In this document: positions 17,615-26,989 of the stretch, piece after piece
Position numbering within the stretch: the stretch's first letter is position 1
Layout of the letters: each line of letters opens with the position of its first letter
Assembly (NCBI GenBank): GCA_017416505.1
Contig: JAFQCI010000159.1
Coordinates: 1-57,794, forward strand
DNA: 57,794 nucleotides
Reading direction: 5' to 3'
Source: Lachnospiraceae bacterium
GTDB taxonomy: Bacteria > Bacillota_A > Clostridia > Lachnospirales > Lachnospiraceae
Position numbers and translations under genes: made by a program
The notes under the pieces: generated by a model
Seen by the model: only the letters and a program-made list of their open reading frames with translations
The model's database searches: none
Told to the model about the DNA's origin: nothing

Positions 17615-18934
17615 CTAATACTCTACTTTTATTTGAAAGTTACCCTCAATTGGTTTTTCCCATTCTGCACACATAACTGAATATTTTATTTCAAATTCTC
17701 CATACGAGGTAAAAACCAAGCTAAATTTGTCACTGCTATACTGTCTTGTATGCAGCAAATCATTTATATGCAATGTTAAAGACTTATTATCGGTAATTGT
17801 GTAGTCCACTTTGGTTAGAAGAGGAACCTTGAGTGATGCTACCGGCACAGAAGCATAAGAAGTGTTCAGCCCAGTAAATCCAAAGGCGTTAATACCTGCC
17901 ATTTTTTGTACTAATTTTTCTGTATGCATTATACTTCCATAAAGCGATTTAAACTTTTTCTTTTCATTTTCTTCTATAGCTTTCCAAACCGGATTTTCAG
18001 GCATTTCAGGTCGATTGTCTGGTTCATCTATATCTTCTGTTGCATCTTCTTTATAAACCAATATTCCATCCGGCAACTCCAAATCTACATATATTTCATG
18101 TGCCATTGCAGCACCGACATTACTGACAGAAAGTTTAAAGTCATAGCAATTATTCTGTGCATCTTCATATAGTTTCAGTTCTTTGTTGTAGGTGCGTACC
18201 TCTTCTTCTGGCGGCAAAGCTTCATTATATGCATTTATATCATCAATTGTTACCCTGTCTGCGATATCTTCAAATAGGTCATCCTCGCTTAACTTTCTGT
18301 ATGTAATCAGACCGCTTGCACTTTTATATTTATATGGTTCTTCCGGAACAGTGTCCTTTTCAGCATCAATAAGTTCTACCTCTATGTCCGGAATTCTTTT
18401 ATCAGTTAAAGCCTCATTTTTAGGACGTGCTGAAAACTGTTTTGTCAAATGATCATAAATAATTTCTTTGAACTCATCAAGCGAACTGTATTCCCAATAG
18501 AGACCTTTTTTATCTTTCTTAAATTTTTCTTTATAATCCTTGACCTTCTGATACTGTTCAAGATCAACACCATTTAGATGTGCCGGAATATTTGAGAAGT
18601 ACAAAGATACCTTTTTCCCAGAAGCAATCATTCTTTCTATTTCTTCTTCGGAACCTGAATGATATTCGTCTGTAGGAGTTCCGAAGCGTGTCCAGAATAT
18701 TGCAATAGCAGCATCGCAATTATCTACAATCTGTTTATTCAGTATTTTCTGTGCTTCTGCTCCTGTTTCCGGGTGAGCATCTTTTTCCCAATGTCTTACC
18801 TGCAGCATAATATCAAGGGTGTCAGTTAATGATGAATTGAATTTATTCACTGCATCTTTTATTATCTGCACTTCATCTTTAACATCTCCGGGGCAAGAAA
18901 TAAGCAACTGATATCTTGTTACATTTGTTGGCAT
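17615..18934 (-). CDS. TIR-like/DUF4062 N-terminal domain protein
   Basis: In this 439-residue protein, residues about 7-165 form a TIR/SEFIR-superfamily (DUF4062-like) domain. It has YQLLISCPGDVKDE at strand A, CDAAIAIFWTRFGTPTDEY, and SGSEEEIERM, whose Glu could be the catalytic position of an NADase. The C-terminal part (about 255-439) contains a beta-sandwich (VSNVGAAMAHEIYVDLELP). Known relatives are effectors or N-terminal modules of immune proteins. Sitting between Mod and Res, it suggests that restriction is combined with an abortive or nucleotide-depleting branch. Whether it hydrolyses NAD is inference. Confidence 0.75.
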   Translation of the reverse strand: MPTNVTRYQLLISCPGDVKDEVQIIKDAVNKFNSSLTDTLDIMLQVRHWEKDAHPETGAEAQKILNKQIVDNCDAAIAIFWTRFGTPTDEYHSGSEEEIERMIASGKKVSLYFSNIPAHLNGVDLEQYQKVKDYKEKFKKDKKGLYWEYSSLDEFKEIIYDHLTKQFSARPKNEALTDKRIPDIEVELIDAEKDTVPEEPYKYKSASGLITYRKLSEDDLFEDIADRVTIDDINAYNEALPPEEEVRTYNKELKLYEDAQNNCYDFKLSVSNVGAAMAHEIYVDLELPDGILVYKEDATEDIDEPDNRPEMPENPVWKAIEENEKKKFKSLYGSIMHTEKLVQKMAGINAFGFTGLNTSYASVPVASLKVPLLTKVDYTITDNKSLTLHINDLLHTRQYSSDKFSLVFTSYGEFEIKYSVMCAEWEKPIEGNFQIKVEY

Positions 18935-18946
18935 TTCATCAACCCC

Positions 18947-20854
18947 TTATACTAACTTGAGTTCAATAGCTCTGTCTTTTAAGATATAATGTGCATTTGA
19001 TAATGCAGAATCGTCTGCAAAGCCTGCTTCGGCACATATAATCTTTGCCGGGGCATACTGTGCCATAGCTTCAATATCTTCCGCAGTAATCTTGTCTGCA
19101 AGGCAAATCATAAGAATAAAATCACCTACGATATATGCAATCTTATCATTGATTTCCATATACTGAACTTCCACATCAAGCGGAATACCCATTTTAAGCA
19201 TTACTTCATAGACAACATCCATATCTGTTCTGTCATCCTTAACTGTGTCAATCATTGCATTAAGTCTTTCATAGAACAAATCTATCTGCTTGTCCTGAAT
19301 AGGTGTTCCATCCCAAGTCTTTAAGTTGGATGTATCGAGCTTGAATACCTTAAAACCAACATCAAGAGGTGTTTTTTCTTCATCACCCAATTCAATTTGT
19401 GTGTTTTCTTCAAGAATTTTCTTTCCGACTCTGCGAATTCTTTCTTTTCCTATTTCGCATATAGTGTCAAATCCATCATTTCGAGCTTCGGTTGTTTCGC
19501 CACACATTTCGGGCAACTGTACCATAATAAACTTTATGTTATTACCATCCTCTGAATTGCTTTGCAATACAGCATGAGCAGTTGTTGAAGAACCTGAAAA
19601 GAAATCTAAAACAATATCGTCATTTTCAACATTTGCTAAGGTAATCAATTTACGCAAAAGGCTCGTTGGCTTTGGAGTGTCAAAATACGATTTTCCATCA
19701 AATATTTTGAGTAATTCTTTGGTACCATTTGTTGATGTTCCAATTCTATCAGCACTAAACCAAGAATTATCTACTGAACCAAACTCTTTCTTTTCTTCAT
19801 AAAAAACTTTTAATTGCGGTCTGCCATTGCCATTGTTAGTCCATACGATTCTATTATCATTAAGTGCTGCCAAAAATTTATCTTCTGACATTCTCCAATG
19901 TCTTCCGTTTGGAGGTAAATGTTTTTCTCCTGTGTTTGGATTAGTTATTTCATAAGTTAGATTTGCTCGGATATTGGGAGCATCAAATGGGTCCGCCTTC
20001 CACGCTCCACGAGGATCGTTATCAGGGTTTGAAAATTTGTCTGCTTCGAGAGGAAGCGGTTTGCAAACAAAACTATCTTTTTTATGCCATTCTTCATAAT
20101 TTGTTTCTTTTAATCTTCTGTTTTCTTGCCTTCTGTTTTTTGCATAAATTAAGACATACTCGTGATTAACACTAAAATCTGTATCGTTTTGCACAGAAGC
20201 TCGTGACTGCCACGGAATTTCTGCGACTCTATTTTCTTCTCCAAACACTTCATCACAAAGTTTTCTTAAATTTGTTACTTCATTATCATCAATACTTATA
20301 AAAATTACTCCGTCTTGTCTTAAAAGATTATGTGCTAATCTCAATCTCGGATACATCATATTGAGCCAATTTGTATGGTATCTACCCATTGTTTCGGCAT
20401 TGGATTTTGTTGTTTGCTGAGTAACTTCCTTATAACGAGCCATAGGGTCAGCAAAGTCATCCTCATAAACAAAGTCATTTCCGGTATTGTAAGGAGGATC
20501 TATGTAAATCATTTTGATTTTGTTGTAGTATGCAGTCTGGAGGAGCTTTAGTACTTCAAGGTTATCGCCTTCGATATAAAGGTTCTTTGTTTCATCGAAA
20601 TTAACGCTTTCAGCCTTGCAAGGGCGAAGCGTTCCTGTTGAACGCTTTTGAGCAAGCTTTAATGCTTCGATTTTGCCTTTCCACTCAAACTTATACTTTT
20701 CAAAGTCATTGTCTATGTATTCTCCGCAAAGAGAGAGGAGCTTGTCTATATCAAGCTTGCCCTCTGCAAAACACTGCGGAAATACAGATTTTAATTTTTC
20801 CATTTCTGTTTGTTCAATATCCATTGACATACCATCCATTTTATTTATTTCCAT
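18947..20854 (-). CDS. mod: type III DNA methyltransferase (Mod)
   Basis: This is a 635-residue N6-adenine methyltransferase of the beta class. The catalytic motif DPPYNTGND lies at residues 119-127, and the AdoMet motif LDFFSGSSTTAHAV near 400. NLYIEGDNLEVLKLL (91-105) is typical of type III Mod proteins. The variable region between the two motifs (about 200-360) should be the target recognition domain. Mod supplies sequence recognition for both methylation and restriction. I see no simple sequence repeat in it, so no slippage-type phase variation is apparent. It precedes the TIR-like gene by 12 bases. Confidence 0.93.
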   Translation of the reverse strand: MEINKMDGMSMDIEQTEMEKLKSVFPQCFAEGKLDIDKLLSLCGEYIDNDFEKYKFEWKGKIEALKLAQKRSTGTLRPCKAESVNFDETKNLYIEGDNLEVLKLLQTAYYNKIKMIYIDPPYNTGNDFVYEDDFADPMARYKEVTQQTTKSNAETMGRYHTNWLNMMYPRLRLAHNLLRQDGVIFISIDDNEVTNLRKLCDEVFGEENRVAEIPWQSRASVQNDTDFSVNHEYVLIYAKNRRQENRRLKETNYEEWHKKDSFVCKPLPLEADKFSNPDNDPRGAWKADPFDAPNIRANLTYEITNPNTGEKHLPPNGRHWRMSEDKFLAALNDNRIVWTNNGNGRPQLKVFYEEKKEFGSVDNSWFSADRIGTSTNGTKELLKIFDGKSYFDTPKPTSLLRKLITLANVENDDIVLDFFSGSSTTAHAVLQSNSEDGNNIKFIMVQLPEMCGETTEARNDGFDTICEIGKERIRRVGKKILEENTQIELGDEEKTPLDVGFKVFKLDTSNLKTWDGTPIQDKQIDLFYERLNAMIDTVKDDRTDMDVVYEVMLKMGIPLDVEVQYMEINDKIAYIVGDFILMICLADKITAEDIEAMAQYAPAKIICAEAGFADDSALSNAHYILKDRAIELKLV

Positions 20855-20873
20855 GATTTTCTATCCTCTCTGA

Positions 20874-21941
20874 TTAGATTTTTACAACCCAGTGGCCGTT
20901 CTTATCAGCACCAACTCTGTCGATCACATCTTTTTCTTTTAATGCTTTAATATTTCTTTCGATTGTTCTTGGTTCAACCTCTGCATATTTTGCCATTTCT
21001 TCAATTGTGCTATTTGGGTTGTTCCTTAAAAGTTCAACAATCTTCCTTTGTGTTTTATTCAATTTTACTCCGACATTTACACCGACATTTTTGTCATTTG
21101 CACCGACATTTTCATCTTCTTCAAAAATATTCTTAATGTGTAAATAACGATTTTTCAGTTCGTTAGATTCATTCAAAAGTAAGTTCCTGATAAATTTTTC
21201 AAGATATACCGTTGTCTCATGAACATTCTCTTTCAAGTTGTTATAATTTGCTCTCACAAGTGCGTTTCTGAAATACCATGCATTCTCTGCAAATATATCG
21301 TTTGTGGCATCATATCCTAACGAGCGCAGATATTTAATAAAGAAAACTGCTGTTGTTCTTGTATTACCCTCACCGAATATATGAATCTGCCAAAGTCTTG
21401 ATACGAAAAACGCAAGGTGTTCTATAATCTCGTCTGTTGAAAGCCCTTTATAGCTAAACTTCTTTTCCTGTTCAAAATCATATTCAAGAGTATGGCGAAG
21501 TTCTGCAGCATTTCCGTATAGAACAGTGGCACCGTCAAGCACCCATTCTTTTTTGGTTATGTTATAATCACGAATCTTTCCTGCATGCTTATAAATGCCT
21601 GAAAATAATTTTTTGTGAATTCCGATGTATTCACTCGGTGAAAAGGTAAAGGCTTTTTCTGAAAGAATAGCAGCGATGCGAACGGAAACTTTATCCGCTT
21701 CCTCTGTTCTGTCATCCTCTTCTTTTTTTGAAACCGTTTCATAATAGCTATTAATTCTTTTTTCTGCATCCTCCATTGAAATATAGCCTTCAATGTTTTC
21801 GATAGCAGTCTTAACAAGATGCTCTGACGGTTCAAGTCCGTCAACCGCCTGAAGCCCGATCGCAGTACTCCAAGCATAGCCTTTATCTCTTTTGTTTGGT
21901 TCTGATTGTTTTATATACTCTTTAAAAGGATCTTGATACAT
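20874..21941 (-). CDS. Fic-domain protein with C-terminal winged helix
   Basis: This 355-residue protein carries an intact Fic motif at residues 187-195, HIFGEGNTR, followed by TTAVF. The family transfers AMP (or another nucleotide monophosphate) to target proteins through this histidine. The C-terminus (about 300-355) is a winged helix (TIEEMAKYAEVEPRTIERNI), so it may bind DNA. Stretch TAIEN near residue 45 resembles the inhibitory helix of class II Fic proteins but is not a perfect match. Fic genes are often found next to R-M genes. The gaps of 5 and 19 bases to its neighbours indicate co-translation with helicase and Mod. Confidence 0.88.
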   Translation of the reverse strand: MYQDPFKEYIKQSEPNKRDKGYAWSTAIGLQAVDGLEPSEHLVKTAIENIEGYISMEDAEKRINSYYETVSKKEEDDRTEEADKVSVRIAAILSEKAFTFSPSEYIGIHKKLFSGIYKHAGKIRDYNITKKEWVLDGATVLYGNAAELRHTLEYDFEQEKKFSYKGLSTDEIIEHLAFFVSRLWQIHIFGEGNTRTTAVFFIKYLRSLGYDATNDIFAENAWYFRNALVRANYNNLKENVHETTVYLEKFIRNLLLNESNELKNRYLHIKNIFEEDENVGANDKNVGVNVGVKLNKTQRKIVELLRNNPNSTIEEMAKYAEVEPRTIERNIKALKEKDVIDRVGADKNGHWVVKI

Positions 21942-21946
21942 AAATC

Positions 21947-24556
21947 TTAACTCCTTCCTGTTATTTCTAATTCAAAATGCCGCATAAGTCTTGCATTTAT
22001 CTGTTCTCGTTCTAAAAACTTTTTTATATCTTCTTCGCAAGCAAGGTCAATTCTCATAGCATCAAAATATATGCTTTCTTCTTTTTGCATTAGATTATTC
22101 TTTGCTTCACCGAGCTTGCGAGAGAGAGTAAGTCTTGCCATTCTGTCACTTGATTCTGCCTCAAGCTGCTTTTCAACATCTGATATTGCAGTTCTCAAAT
22201 CCTGCAGAGTGTGTTCAAGTGCATTTTTATCTGTTGTAGCTTTCAGCTTCATTCTGTCAATTTCTTCGGCCTGGGCAGAATTATTGTCTTGAATGGATTG
22301 CTGAATAAACTCATCCAGAGGAACAAGCCTGTCCATTTTACCAGGAGAATGACTTTTAAGCCAACAAGCGTGCTTTCTGCCTGATTCTTCATAATCAACT
22401 ACGGGATACGATAGGATTTTCAAGCACTCGTCATTAGTAAGCTGTTTCCCGCTTTCTGTAATACCGCAAAGGAGATTGAAAACCTTTCCGGTAAGTCTTC
22501 TTCCTGCAAGAATATCTATTGTGTAGAAAGCTATTTTGCACGGCTCTGTGAGACCTTCAACGGTTAGTTTTCCCGTATCGCTGCACTCGACATTGTTGAG
22601 TATGCCTTTTGCAAGCGGAGAAATAAGAGCGATTTTCTTAAACTCTTTTAATGCTTTGTATCTTTTGTTCTGTCCTCCAGTCCAATAGTAGAAAAGGAAC
22701 GGAAGCTCTGTATAATCTGTTGCCTTTACGGTTTTATCTTCTTCGTTTATAACGAAATAACAATCTGTGTGGTTCTCGTTGTATTCTTTGAAGAAATATT
22801 TTACAAGCTCCCACAAGTCTGAATTGACTTTCTCAATTCTTTCGTCTGCATACTTCGGTGTGATTTTAACCTTTTTTGCAAGCTCACTTGTAAAGGTGGT
22901 AAACAGAACTTGTTCAGCTGATTCTACATCCCGTCTGTTTTCTTCTTCATACTGTGAGAGTGTTTCTTCGTATTCTGCATCTATCTGTGCTTTTGTTCGT
23001 GTTTGGAACTCTTTTAGGGTTTTGGTAAGGTCATCTGTAAAACCTCCCAAGATTGCATCCGTCTGGCCAAACACGCCATCCGCCACAAGCATTCGCTTAT
23101 TAACAAGCTCAAGCTTTCTGACATCAGCCATATTGCTTTTATTTAAGAAATTAAGAACGATAACATCATTCTGCTGATTAAGTCTGTGGCAACGGTCAAT
23201 TCGTTGTTCCATTTTCAAAGTGTTATAGAGTAAATCATAGTTTATAACAAGCGAAGCTTCTTCAAGGTTAAAACCTCTTGCACCGTTGTCGGTGGATATG
23301 ATAATCTCTCCGTCTGTCTTAAACCCGGATATTTCTCTGTAATCCTTTGAGCCATTGTAAATGTATGTTTTATAGCTATCTTTGAGAGCATCATACAAAT
23401 ACTGTTGTGTTTCTCTTTTTTCGGTGAATATAACTGCTTTTTTATTTGCTCCAGATTTCTTTAGTAGTTTAAAGCATTGTTCCAAAGCCTTTACAAGCAG
23501 TTTTAATTTTTCATCGGTTTCTATATCATCGCAAGCAGTAAGCATTTCCTTAAATTCGTCAAGCTCTTGCTCACCGCCGTTTGTTTTCTCAAGTCGCTTT
23601 ATAATTCCTTCAATAGCTTTCCTTATTGCCGGGGTTGATGAACCTTGCAAGTCGAATAGCATAAGTGCAAGATCGTATGGCTTCATTTCGGGGAAGGCTA
23701 TCTTTTGAGGTTTATCTATATATGCTTTTATTAGGTCATATAGTTTTTGCTCTTTGTCTGATTGCTCAAATTCGCAAGTGATAACTTTTCTTTCAGGAAT
23801 TTTTGCATAATGTCTTGCCTGACTTCGGAGAGTTCTGAAACAATACTTGCTTACAAGTTCTGCAAGCTCCGGGTAGTTTTCAGGCTTCCTGAAATATCTT
23901 GACATATACTCCTGTTCAGAAGGGAGTATGCTTTCGTCTATGAAATACATAAGTCCGTATAAATCAAGAATATTCTTTTCGATTGGAGTTCCGGTTAAAA
24001 GTAGCTTAAATGAGTCTTTGGCAATTCTCTTTAGGATTTTTGCTTGCTTGTTATCTTCCTTATGAACAGAGGATAACAAACTCGCTTCTTCAAACACGGT
24101 TAAATCCCATGCAGTCTTTTCGATTAGTTCACTATACTGTGATGCGAAATCGTATGTGGTTAGAACTACTGCATCCTGCTCAAATGTTTCGCCATTTATT
24201 TTTAGTTGTTCTGCATTTGCGATTGTGATGAACGGAATGGAATACTTGTTTTCAATAAGTCTTTCCCATTGAACAAGCAAATCACTATTGGGAACTACAA
24301 TTAAGATTCTCGTTTTGCCTTCATACCATTTCTGCGTAACAACAAGCATAGCTTCAGTTGACTTTCCAAGCCCACTTTCATCCATCAAAACTACACCCTT
24401 TGTATACGGTGAGCGTGTTGCAAAAAGTGCTGCGCCGACCTGATAAGGGTACACCTTTATATCTGATGAGGCAAAAGTCGGTATGAATTTATCGTCATCC
24501 TGCAAGCTATCAAGTATTCTTGCTGTGTAGTATGCATGAAACGGTGTTGCGGTCAT
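21947..24556 (-). CDS. SNF2-family helicase
   Basis: This is an 869-residue SWI2/SNF2 ATPase. Walker A is LMDESGLGKST near residue 77, motif III LLTGTPIEKN near 190, and motifs V/VI NGARGFNLEEASLVINYD and QRIDRCHRLNQ near 430-470. Motif II reads FEEAS instead of DEAH, a substitution worth checking. A long C-terminal half with coiled coil (about 760-830) follows. Stand-alone SNF2 ATPases occur in phage-defence systems (for example DISARM). Here it leads the type III operon five bases before the Fic gene. It is distinct from Res, so the operon holds two DNA translocases. Confidence 0.88.
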   Translation of the reverse strand: MTATPFHAYYTARILDSLQDDDKFIPTFASSDIKVYPYQVGAALFATRSPYTKGVVLMDESGLGKSTEAMLVVTQKWYEGKTRILIVVPNSDLLVQWERLIENKYSIPFITIANAEQLKINGETFEQDAVVLTTYDFASQYSELIEKTAWDLTVFEEASLLSSVHKEDNKQAKILKRIAKDSFKLLLTGTPIEKNILDLYGLMYFIDESILPSEQEYMSRYFRKPENYPELAELVSKYCFRTLRSQARHYAKIPERKVITCEFEQSDKEQKLYDLIKAYIDKPQKIAFPEMKPYDLALMLFDLQGSSTPAIRKAIEGIIKRLEKTNGGEQELDEFKEMLTACDDIETDEKLKLLVKALEQCFKLLKKSGANKKAVIFTEKRETQQYLYDALKDSYKTYIYNGSKDYREISGFKTDGEIIISTDNGARGFNLEEASLVINYDLLYNTLKMEQRIDRCHRLNQQNDVIVLNFLNKSNMADVRKLELVNKRMLVADGVFGQTDAILGGFTDDLTKTLKEFQTRTKAQIDAEYEETLSQYEEENRRDVESAEQVLFTTFTSELAKKVKITPKYADERIEKVNSDLWELVKYFFKEYNENHTDCYFVINEEDKTVKATDYTELPFLFYYWTGGQNKRYKALKEFKKIALISPLAKGILNNVECSDTGKLTVEGLTEPCKIAFYTIDILAGRRLTGKVFNLLCGITESGKQLTNDECLKILSYPVVDYEESGRKHACWLKSHSPGKMDRLVPLDEFIQQSIQDNNSAQAEEIDRMKLKATTDKNALEHTLQDLRTAISDVEKQLEAESSDRMARLTLSRKLGEAKNNLMQKEESIYFDAMRIDLACEEDIKKFLEREQINARLMRHFELEITGRS

Positions 24557-24610
24557 AAGAATCTCCTTTCTGTAATTTTATCAGAATAACTGTACTAAAA
24601 ACAGTACACC

Positions 24611-24814
24611 TTATTCTTCAACAAGTTCCATAATGTCATCAAGGTTGCAATCAAGTGCCTTACAAATTTTGACCAAAGTATCGGTCGTTACGCTTTCTCC
24701 TTTACTCATTTTAGAAATGGTAAAAGTGCTTATATCGGCTTTTTCTGCAAGTTCTTTTTTCAGCATATCCTTGTCAATTAAAAGTTTCCAAAGCTTTTTG
24801 TATGATACAGCCAT
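24611..24814 (-). CDS. XRE-family regulator of the type III operon
   Basis: This 67-residue Cro/C1-type helix-turn-helix protein (LKKELAEKADISTFTISKM) is almost entirely DNA-binding domain. ATG 24814 follows AGAGGTG; the resulting start MAVSYKKLW matches MAVTYNKLW of the second regulator at 56666-56875, supporting it. The two are clearly homologous over their whole length and each stands at the head of an R-M operon. It probably acts like a controller (C) protein, setting the delay between methyltransferase and nuclease. Confidence 0.88.
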   Translation of the reverse strand: MAVSYKKLWKLLIDKDMLKKELAEKADISTFTISKMSKGESVTTDTLVKICKALDCNLDDIMELVEE

Positions 24815-24851
24815 CTCAGTCACCTCTTCTAATTAAAATATGACAATATAT

Positions 24852-24880
24852 ATTATAACACTTTCTGCTCAACTTTACAA
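24852..24880 (-). promoter_or_regulatory. promoter of the XRE/type III operon
   Basis: Leftward TTGTAA (24880-24875), a 17-base spacer, then TATAAT (24857-24852), 38 bases before the regulator's ATG. It is the only good sigma-A promoter before the operon and should drive the eight tightly spaced genes down to 12564. Confidence 0.7.
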
Positions 24881-24978
24881 TAGTTTGTGTAAAATTTGTT
24901 TAGGAAATTCAAAAATAAATTTAGCAAAAACTAAATTCACGAGACTTTAATCTAAAATTCCCCCTAAACGCAAAAAAA

Positions 24979-25016
24979 GAGGGTGAAAACAAGCATTTCT
25001 GCTTAGTTTCACCCTC
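24979..25016 (-). terminator. terminator of the integrase-HTH transcript
   Basis: GAGGGTGAAA pairs with TTTCACCCTC, with an inner AAGC/GCTT stem, followed leftward by seven T residues. It isolates the int-HTH genes from the XRE regulator operon. Confidence 0.85.
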
Positions 25017-25029
25017 AGTGTTTTCAAAG

Positions 25030-25629
25030 TTATTTCATTTCTCTTGCCATTTTTCGTTTTTGACGGCGGATTTCATTTTCTCGTTCTCTACATTGTCTTT
25101 TCTTAAATTCTCGTATTAATTCTCTGTATGCTTCTGTTCTCGGTATTGCAAGTTTTTCAGGTGTTGACAGGTATGATATAAATTCTGTTTTTGCTATATA
25201 CTGTGTTGTGCTTATGATTACTCCGTGCAGGATATTCTCTTTTATGAGTTCTCGTATCCTTTGTGCATTATGTCCCGATATTTGTGCGGCTGTCAGAGTG
25301 GGCAGAGCATCAGGCAACTCTGCCCATCTCTTTTCAAGCCAATAGCGGAAGGCGGTGCAGTTTTCTTCGGATGCTACGAAGAAGGGTTTCGGATGACGTT
25401 CTCCTTCGTGTGGGAACTGACCTTTGAGTTTGGCGATTAACTTTTGGTCAGTTCCCAACCTTACAAGGAATTTCTCGGCATCCTCTTTAAGTACCAGGTA
25501 CTTATGTGTTGCGTGTCCTGTATTAATATGCGGTATCAATTTATGGTCCATAAGGAACTTCATCTTTCTTGTTGATATGTGCAGATATTGCCGTAATTGG
25601 CAACCGCTCATATACTGTTTTTCTTCCAT
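25030..25629 (-). CDS. HTH (excisionase-like) protein downstream of integrase
   Basis: This is a 199-residue basic protein. The N-terminal 60 residues look like a MerR/excisionase winged helix (SGCQLRQYLHISTRKMKFLMDHKLIPHI). A second helix-turn-helix follows near 115-165 (TAAQISGHNAQRIRELIKENILHG) and a highly basic tail ends it. ATG 25629 has AAAGGG at a proper distance. The protein at 57006-57542 has the same two-HTH layout and the same position after an integrase, so it is a conserved partner of this integrase family, perhaps a recombination directionality or accessory factor. Confidence 0.7.
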   Translation of the reverse strand: MEEKQYMSGCQLRQYLHISTRKMKFLMDHKLIPHINTGHATHKYLVLKEDAEKFLVRLGTDQKLIAKLKGQFPHEGERHPKPFFVASEENCTAFRYWLEKRWAELPDALPTLTAAQISGHNAQRIRELIKENILHGVIISTTQYIAKTEFISYLSTPEKLAIPRTEAYRELIREFKKRQCRERENEIRRQKRKMAREMK

Positions 25630-25677
25630 AAAATCTTCCCTTTCCATTATTAAAGACACCCCGAACCTCGAGGTGTC

Positions 25678-26868
25678 TTATGCGGTTGTGTTTAACACAC
25701 TATTTATTACATTTGCACTGATTGTCTTGGATGCCTTATCAAGATGACCGTATGTGTTGGCGGTTACCTTAATGTCAGCATGTCCAAGATAATCCGATAC
25801 ATGTGTAAGCGGTACTCCGTTGTTTATAAGTAGGCTTGCTACGGTGTGACGAAGGTCATGGAATCGGATGTGCCTCATACCGATTTTTTCAAGCAAGAGG
25901 CTGAAGTGGTCAGTCACATAGCTTGGTTTCAGCAAATTTCCCATCGGGTCGACACATACATAGTCATCAAATTTATGGTTGTAGTTTTTCCCAAACATTT
26001 CTTTGTATATTTCCTGCCGAGTTTTTTGCTCTTTCAGTAGGTCGTATGCCATGTCGGGAATTGCCATAGTTCGTTTACTCGATTTGTTCTTCATTACTTC
26101 CACCGGAGTAGGAACCTTTTTGCCATTGATTTTTTCCTCAATGACCTTTGTATCAAGCAGGATACTTTTAGCTTCCCAATCTATTCTTGACCATCTTACC
26201 CCTAGTGTTTCACTTCGGCGAAGCCCCATTGTACCTGAAACCATAATTGCGGTGTACATTTGGTCATCTTTTGCGAGTTCCAGAAGTTTCTGCATTTCCT
26301 CTTTTGAGTAAAATGAGCCTTGATACTCATTTTTCTTTGGTCTTGTTACCTTGTCGAAAGGGTTTGCTATTATCAGGTCATCCTTAAAGGCTTGCTTGAA
26401 AGCTTTATGCAGGATTGCGTGATAGTGTATTACGGTGTTCGATTTTACCCCGAAGCTGAACAGATGCGTATAGAATTTCTCTATTTCCTTTGCCGTAATG
26501 TTGCCTATGGTAAGGTGGGGATTTTCTTCAAAATATCTTTTGATTTTACCTTCCACCATTCCGTGATAGCTTACATAGGTGTTATACTGAATGTTAGGCT
26601 TTATGCGTTCTACGAATTCCTTTAAATACTCGTAAATCGGCATTTCGGAATCCGGTCTGTTCGCTCTTTCGAGCAATTCTTCATATTCTTCCTCGAAGTT
26701 TGTCACCACCTCTCTGAATCTTTTGTTTATGGTTGACTTTGGAGTCCCTTCATCAAGTCCGAGTGCTCTCCACACAGGCTTTGTTGCCTTGCCTGTCTTG
26801 ACTTGGATGACCGCATAAAGTCTTCCGCTTTTTGCTTGAATGCTTGCAGCAAATGTTGCTTTTGCCAT
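25678..26868 (-). CDS. int: tyrosine integrase (Tn916 type)
   Basis: This is a 396-residue site-specific recombinase. It has an N-terminal arm-binding region, a core-binding SAM-like domain (about 65-165) and a C-terminal catalytic domain. Visible active-site residues are Arg in MGLRRSETLGV, Lys in a downstream beta-hairpin, HDLRHTVAS (His and Arg), GHADIKVT (His) and Tyr in ANTYGHL. It should integrate and excise the mobile element. The RBS is GGAGG before ATG 26868 and a promoter lies at 26914-26942. It differs from the partial integrase at the window's right edge but shares the same C-terminal motifs. Confidence 0.94.
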   Translation of the reverse strand: MAKATFAASIQAKSGRLYAVIQVKTGKATKPVWRALGLDEGTPKSTINKRFREVVTNFEEEYEELLERANRPDSEMPIYEYLKEFVERIKPNIQYNTYVSYHGMVEGKIKRYFEENPHLTIGNITAKEIEKFYTHLFSFGVKSNTVIHYHAILHKAFKQAFKDDLIIANPFDKVTRPKKNEYQGSFYSKEEMQKLLELAKDDQMYTAIMVSGTMGLRRSETLGVRWSRIDWEAKSILLDTKVIEEKINGKKVPTPVEVMKNKSSKRTMAIPDMAYDLLKEQKTRQEIYKEMFGKNYNHKFDDYVCVDPMGNLLKPSYVTDHFSLLLEKIGMRHIRFHDLRHTVASLLINNGVPLTHVSDYLGHADIKVTANTYGHLDKASKTISANVINSVLNTTA

Positions 26869-26913
26869 AATCTTTACCTCCTATAAATTTGTATTTTTCT
26901 CGCTGCGACACAA

Positions 26914-26942
26914 ACAATACCACAAAGACTTTTGAAAGTCCA
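26914..26942 (-). promoter_or_regulatory. integrase promoter (TGTGGTATTGTTTGTGT type)
   Basis: Leftward TGGACT (26942-26937), a 17-base spacer, TATTGT (26919-26914). The -10 region and its flanks nearly match promoters at 1001-1029 and 39864-39892. The -35 is poor, so expression may need help or be low. Confidence 0.55.
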
Positions 26943-26989
26943 GACATATTTTTTAGTTTGGTCGCTTCAAACAATTTGGGGGTTCGAAC

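Noticed and set aside
18947..20854. Phase-variable mod by repeat slippage
   Set aside because: No tandem tetra- or pentanucleotide tract is visible in or before the gene.
26753..26974. 73-codon leftward frame overlapping the integrase start
   Set aside because: Composition is unlike a protein family, it has no RBS, and the integrase frame with its RBS explains the region.
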